Assembly (NCBI RefSeq): GCF_014192915.1
Contig: NZ_JACHYN010000002.1
Span: forward strand, 1-64,000
DNA: 64,000 nucleotides
From: Azospirillum sp. OGB3
GTDB taxonomy: Bacteria > Pseudomonadota > Alphaproteobacteria > Azospirillales > Azospirillaceae
Direction of reading: 5' to 3'
Shown here: piece by piece, positions 62,472 to 64,000 of the stretch
How positions within the stretch are numbered: the first letter of the stretch is position 1
Layout: each line of letters begins with the position of its first letter
Translations under genes and position numbers: made by a program
The notes under the pieces: model-generated
Told to the model about the DNA's origin: nothing
What the model saw: only the letters and a program-made list of their open reading frames with translations
Databases searched by the model: none

Positions 62472-62818
62472 GGCGATGCTCCGTTGCTTCAGGTTGCAAA
62501 GGGCAGCCTTCACCTGCGGAGATGGCCGAAAAGATCCGGACGGTCCGCTGCGGCGCTGCTGTGGTATACATTGCACCGCATACTATTCGCTGACTCAACA
62601 AGCGGCAGAGGGCAATTCCGGACAAAGCGCCTATCAGAATCGGCCAACCGCCTTATGTGAAGGGGCGTGGGAATACGGTCATTCCGCGTCCTCGGTGCCG
62701 CGGCGTGGCTGGAGCGTGGCCGCTCAAGCGGCCTCTAGCAGGACGCGGAAAAAGGCTGTGCCCAGCCGGTTGTTCGTGATTCTTTTCGGTTGAGGAGAAC
62801 GCGGCCGACGAGGGGACG
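62472..62818. other. Intergenic region upstream of the nitrile hydratase operon
   Basis: These 347 bp hold the operon promoter and the left part of the IS5 element. On the minus strand TAGTAT and ATACCA form an inverted repeat with a 12-bp centre around 62560-62588, which could be an operator. No open frame is convincing. Confidence 0.4.
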
Positions 62819-64000
62819 ATGCGGGGTTCGGACGAACGCAGCGAGAGTCTGTTCAGCTACGTGAGCTGCGAGGCACGGGTTCCGGCCCACCACCCGCTGC
62901 GAGCGATCCGGGCCATCGTGGACGAGGCGCTGGAGGTGATGTCGCCAGCCTTCGAGGGTCTGTACTCGAAGATCGGGCGGCCGTCGATCCCGCCGGAGAA
63001 GCTGCTGCGGGCGCTGCTGCTCCAGGCCTTCTCCTCGGTGCGCTCGGAACGCCAGTTGATGGAGCAGTTCGATTACAACCTGCTGTTCCGCTGGTTCGTC
63101 GGCCTGTCCATGGACGCGCCGGTGTGGGACGTGACGGTGTTCACCAAGAACCGCGAGCGTCTGCTGGCTGGCGATGTGGCGGCCAAGTTCCTGGCGACTG
63201 TGCTGGGTCAGCCGAAGGTCAAGGCGCTGCTGTCGGACGAACATTTCTCGGTGGACGGCACGCTGATCGAAGCCTGGGCGTCGGTGAAGAGCTTCCGGCC
63301 CAAGGACGGCAGCGGCGAGCCGCCGGGGCCGGAGCGCAACGGCGAGCGCGACTTCCATGGTGAGAAGCGGTCCAACGAGACCCATGCCTCGACCAGTGAT
63401 CCGGAGGCGCGGCTGTATCGCAAGGGCAACGGGCCACCGGCCAAACTGGCCTTCATGGGGCATGTGCTGATGGAGAACCGCCACGCCCTGTTGGTCGATG
63501 TCCGGCTCACCGCGGCCACCGGCTTGGCCGAGCGCGAGGCGGCGGTGTCGATGGTCGAGGCCATCCCCGGGCGCCACCGCATCACGGTGGGCGCCGACAA
63601 GGCCTACGACACCAAGGATTTCGTGGCGGACATGCGAGACTTGGGCGTGGCTCCGCACGTTGCCCGGAACACCAGCAACCGCCGCTCGGCGATCGACGGC
63701 CGGACCACCCGCCATCCCGGCTACGCCGTCAGCCTCCGAGTCCGCAAGCGGATCGAAGAGGTTTTTGGCTGGATCAAGGGAGCCGGCTTGCGCAAGACGC
63801 GCCATCGCAGAGCAGTCCGTGTCGGTTGGATGTTCACCCTGACCGCCACCGCTTACAACCTGATCCGCCTGCCCAAGCCGCTGGCTGCGGCATAATCACG
63901 CCCGCAATCCGCCTGAACGGCGGTTCCAGGAGCCTCAGAGCGAGGAAAAACGCTCCGTCTCGACCAAATCGCCCGCCGCAACCCGCATTTTCAGCCTCAG
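62739..64000 (+). mobile_element. IS5-family insertion sequence (right end at or beyond the window edge)
   Basis: The transposase gene is flanked on the left by CTAG (62735-62738) and CAGGACGCGGAAAAAGGC, a possible terminal repeat. The sequence CCGCATTTTCAGCCTCAG at the window end resembles its complement only loosely. Exact ends are therefore tentative. Confidence 0.6.
62819..63895 (+). CDS. IS5-family transposase
   Basis: The protein has 358 residues and appears complete. The N-terminal domain has HHPLRAIRAIVDEALEVMSPAFEGLYSKIGRPSIPPEKLLRALLLQ and QFDYNLLFRWFVGL. The DDE domain starts at FSVDGTLIEAWASVKSFRP (first Asp). The second Asp is in TVGADKAYDTKDFV, and the Glu is in RKRIEEVFGWIKG, the typical Y/R-E-x-F-x-W-x-K end. 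The frame is intact, so the element may still be active. It bounds the nitrile hydratase operon on its upstream side. Confidence 0.95.
   Translation: MRGSDERSESLFSYVSCEARVPAHHPLRAIRAIVDEALEVMSPAFEGLYSKIGRPSIPPEKLLRALLLQAFSSVRSERQLMEQFDYNLLFRWFVGLSMDAPVWDVTVFTKNRERLLAGDVAAKFLATVLGQPKVKALLSDEHFSVDGTLIEAWASVKSFRPKDGSGEPPGPERNGERDFHGEKRSNETHASTSDPEARLYRKGNGPPAKLAFMGHVLMENRHALLVDVRLTAATGLAEREAAVSMVEAIPGRHRITVGADKAYDTKDFVADMRDLGVAPHVARNTSNRRSAIDGRTTRHPGYAVSLRVRKRIEEVFGWIKGAGLRKTRHRRAVRVGWMFTLTATAYNLIRLPKPLAAA

Overview
The window is about 68-70% G+C with strongly G/C-ended codons. It carries a class I lysyl-tRNA synthetase, a DUF2336 protein, an RHH_4-type ribbon-helix-helix protein, a cobalt nitrile hydratase locus and typical alphaproteobacterial gene sets. 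Together these suggest a Rhodospirillales chromosome, most likely Azospirillum. The genus call is inference, because there is no rRNA in the window.

Layout. 1-2650: central carbon metabolism on the minus strand (sucD partial, sucC, mdh). 2.9-14.9 kb: housekeeping and envelope genes (secreted protein, DUF2336 protein, lysK, SMR transporter, mtgA, DinG/XPD-like Fe-S helicase, chemoreceptor, XRE regulator), plus a candidate small RNA at 4831-4910. 14.9-20.3 kb: metA behind a leader that folds like a SAM-I/SAM-IV-clan riboswitch, then an AEC transporter, TerB-like protein, beta-hydroxyacid dehydrogenase, GNAT enzyme and an aspartate-semialdehyde dehydrogenase homologue that lacks the nucleophilic cysteine. 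20.4-25.2 kb: the sdhCDAB operon with a recognisable promoter and terminator, then a class IV aminotransferase.

26.3-43.4 kb: an S24-type repressor followed by a compact podovirus-like (T7/BPP-1 architecture) morphogenesis cluster: portal, Bbp19-like protein, scaffold, major capsid protein, gp11- and gp12-like tail proteins, coiled-coil virion protein, pectate-lyase-fold tailspike, large terminase, membrane protein and cell-wall hydrolase. No integrase or replication gene is visible. Between scaffold and capsid lies a 3.4-kb insert that encodes a membrane HAMP-PAS-GGDEF-EAL protein (GGDEF degenerate, EAL apparently intact) and a secreted PRC-barrel protein. A promoter-terminator unit follows that could make a roughly 125-nt RNA just ahead of the capsid gene. 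This assembly is the most unusual part of the window.

44-56.9 kb: ordinary chromosome again (DUF952, pyrD, degenerate-EAL membrane protein, thrS, infC with an apparent AUA start, class A PBP, secreted envelope proteins, HAD phosphatase, GT4 glycosyltransferase, alpha/beta hydrolase) up to tRNA-Ser(GGA). 57.1-64 kb: an island next to that tRNA with lower-GC debris, an IS5-type transposase remnant, a minus-strand operon for cobalt nitrile hydratase (CobW-type GTPase, beta, alpha, accessory protein, CbiM-like permease, GlxA-type regulator), and an IS5-family element at the right edge.
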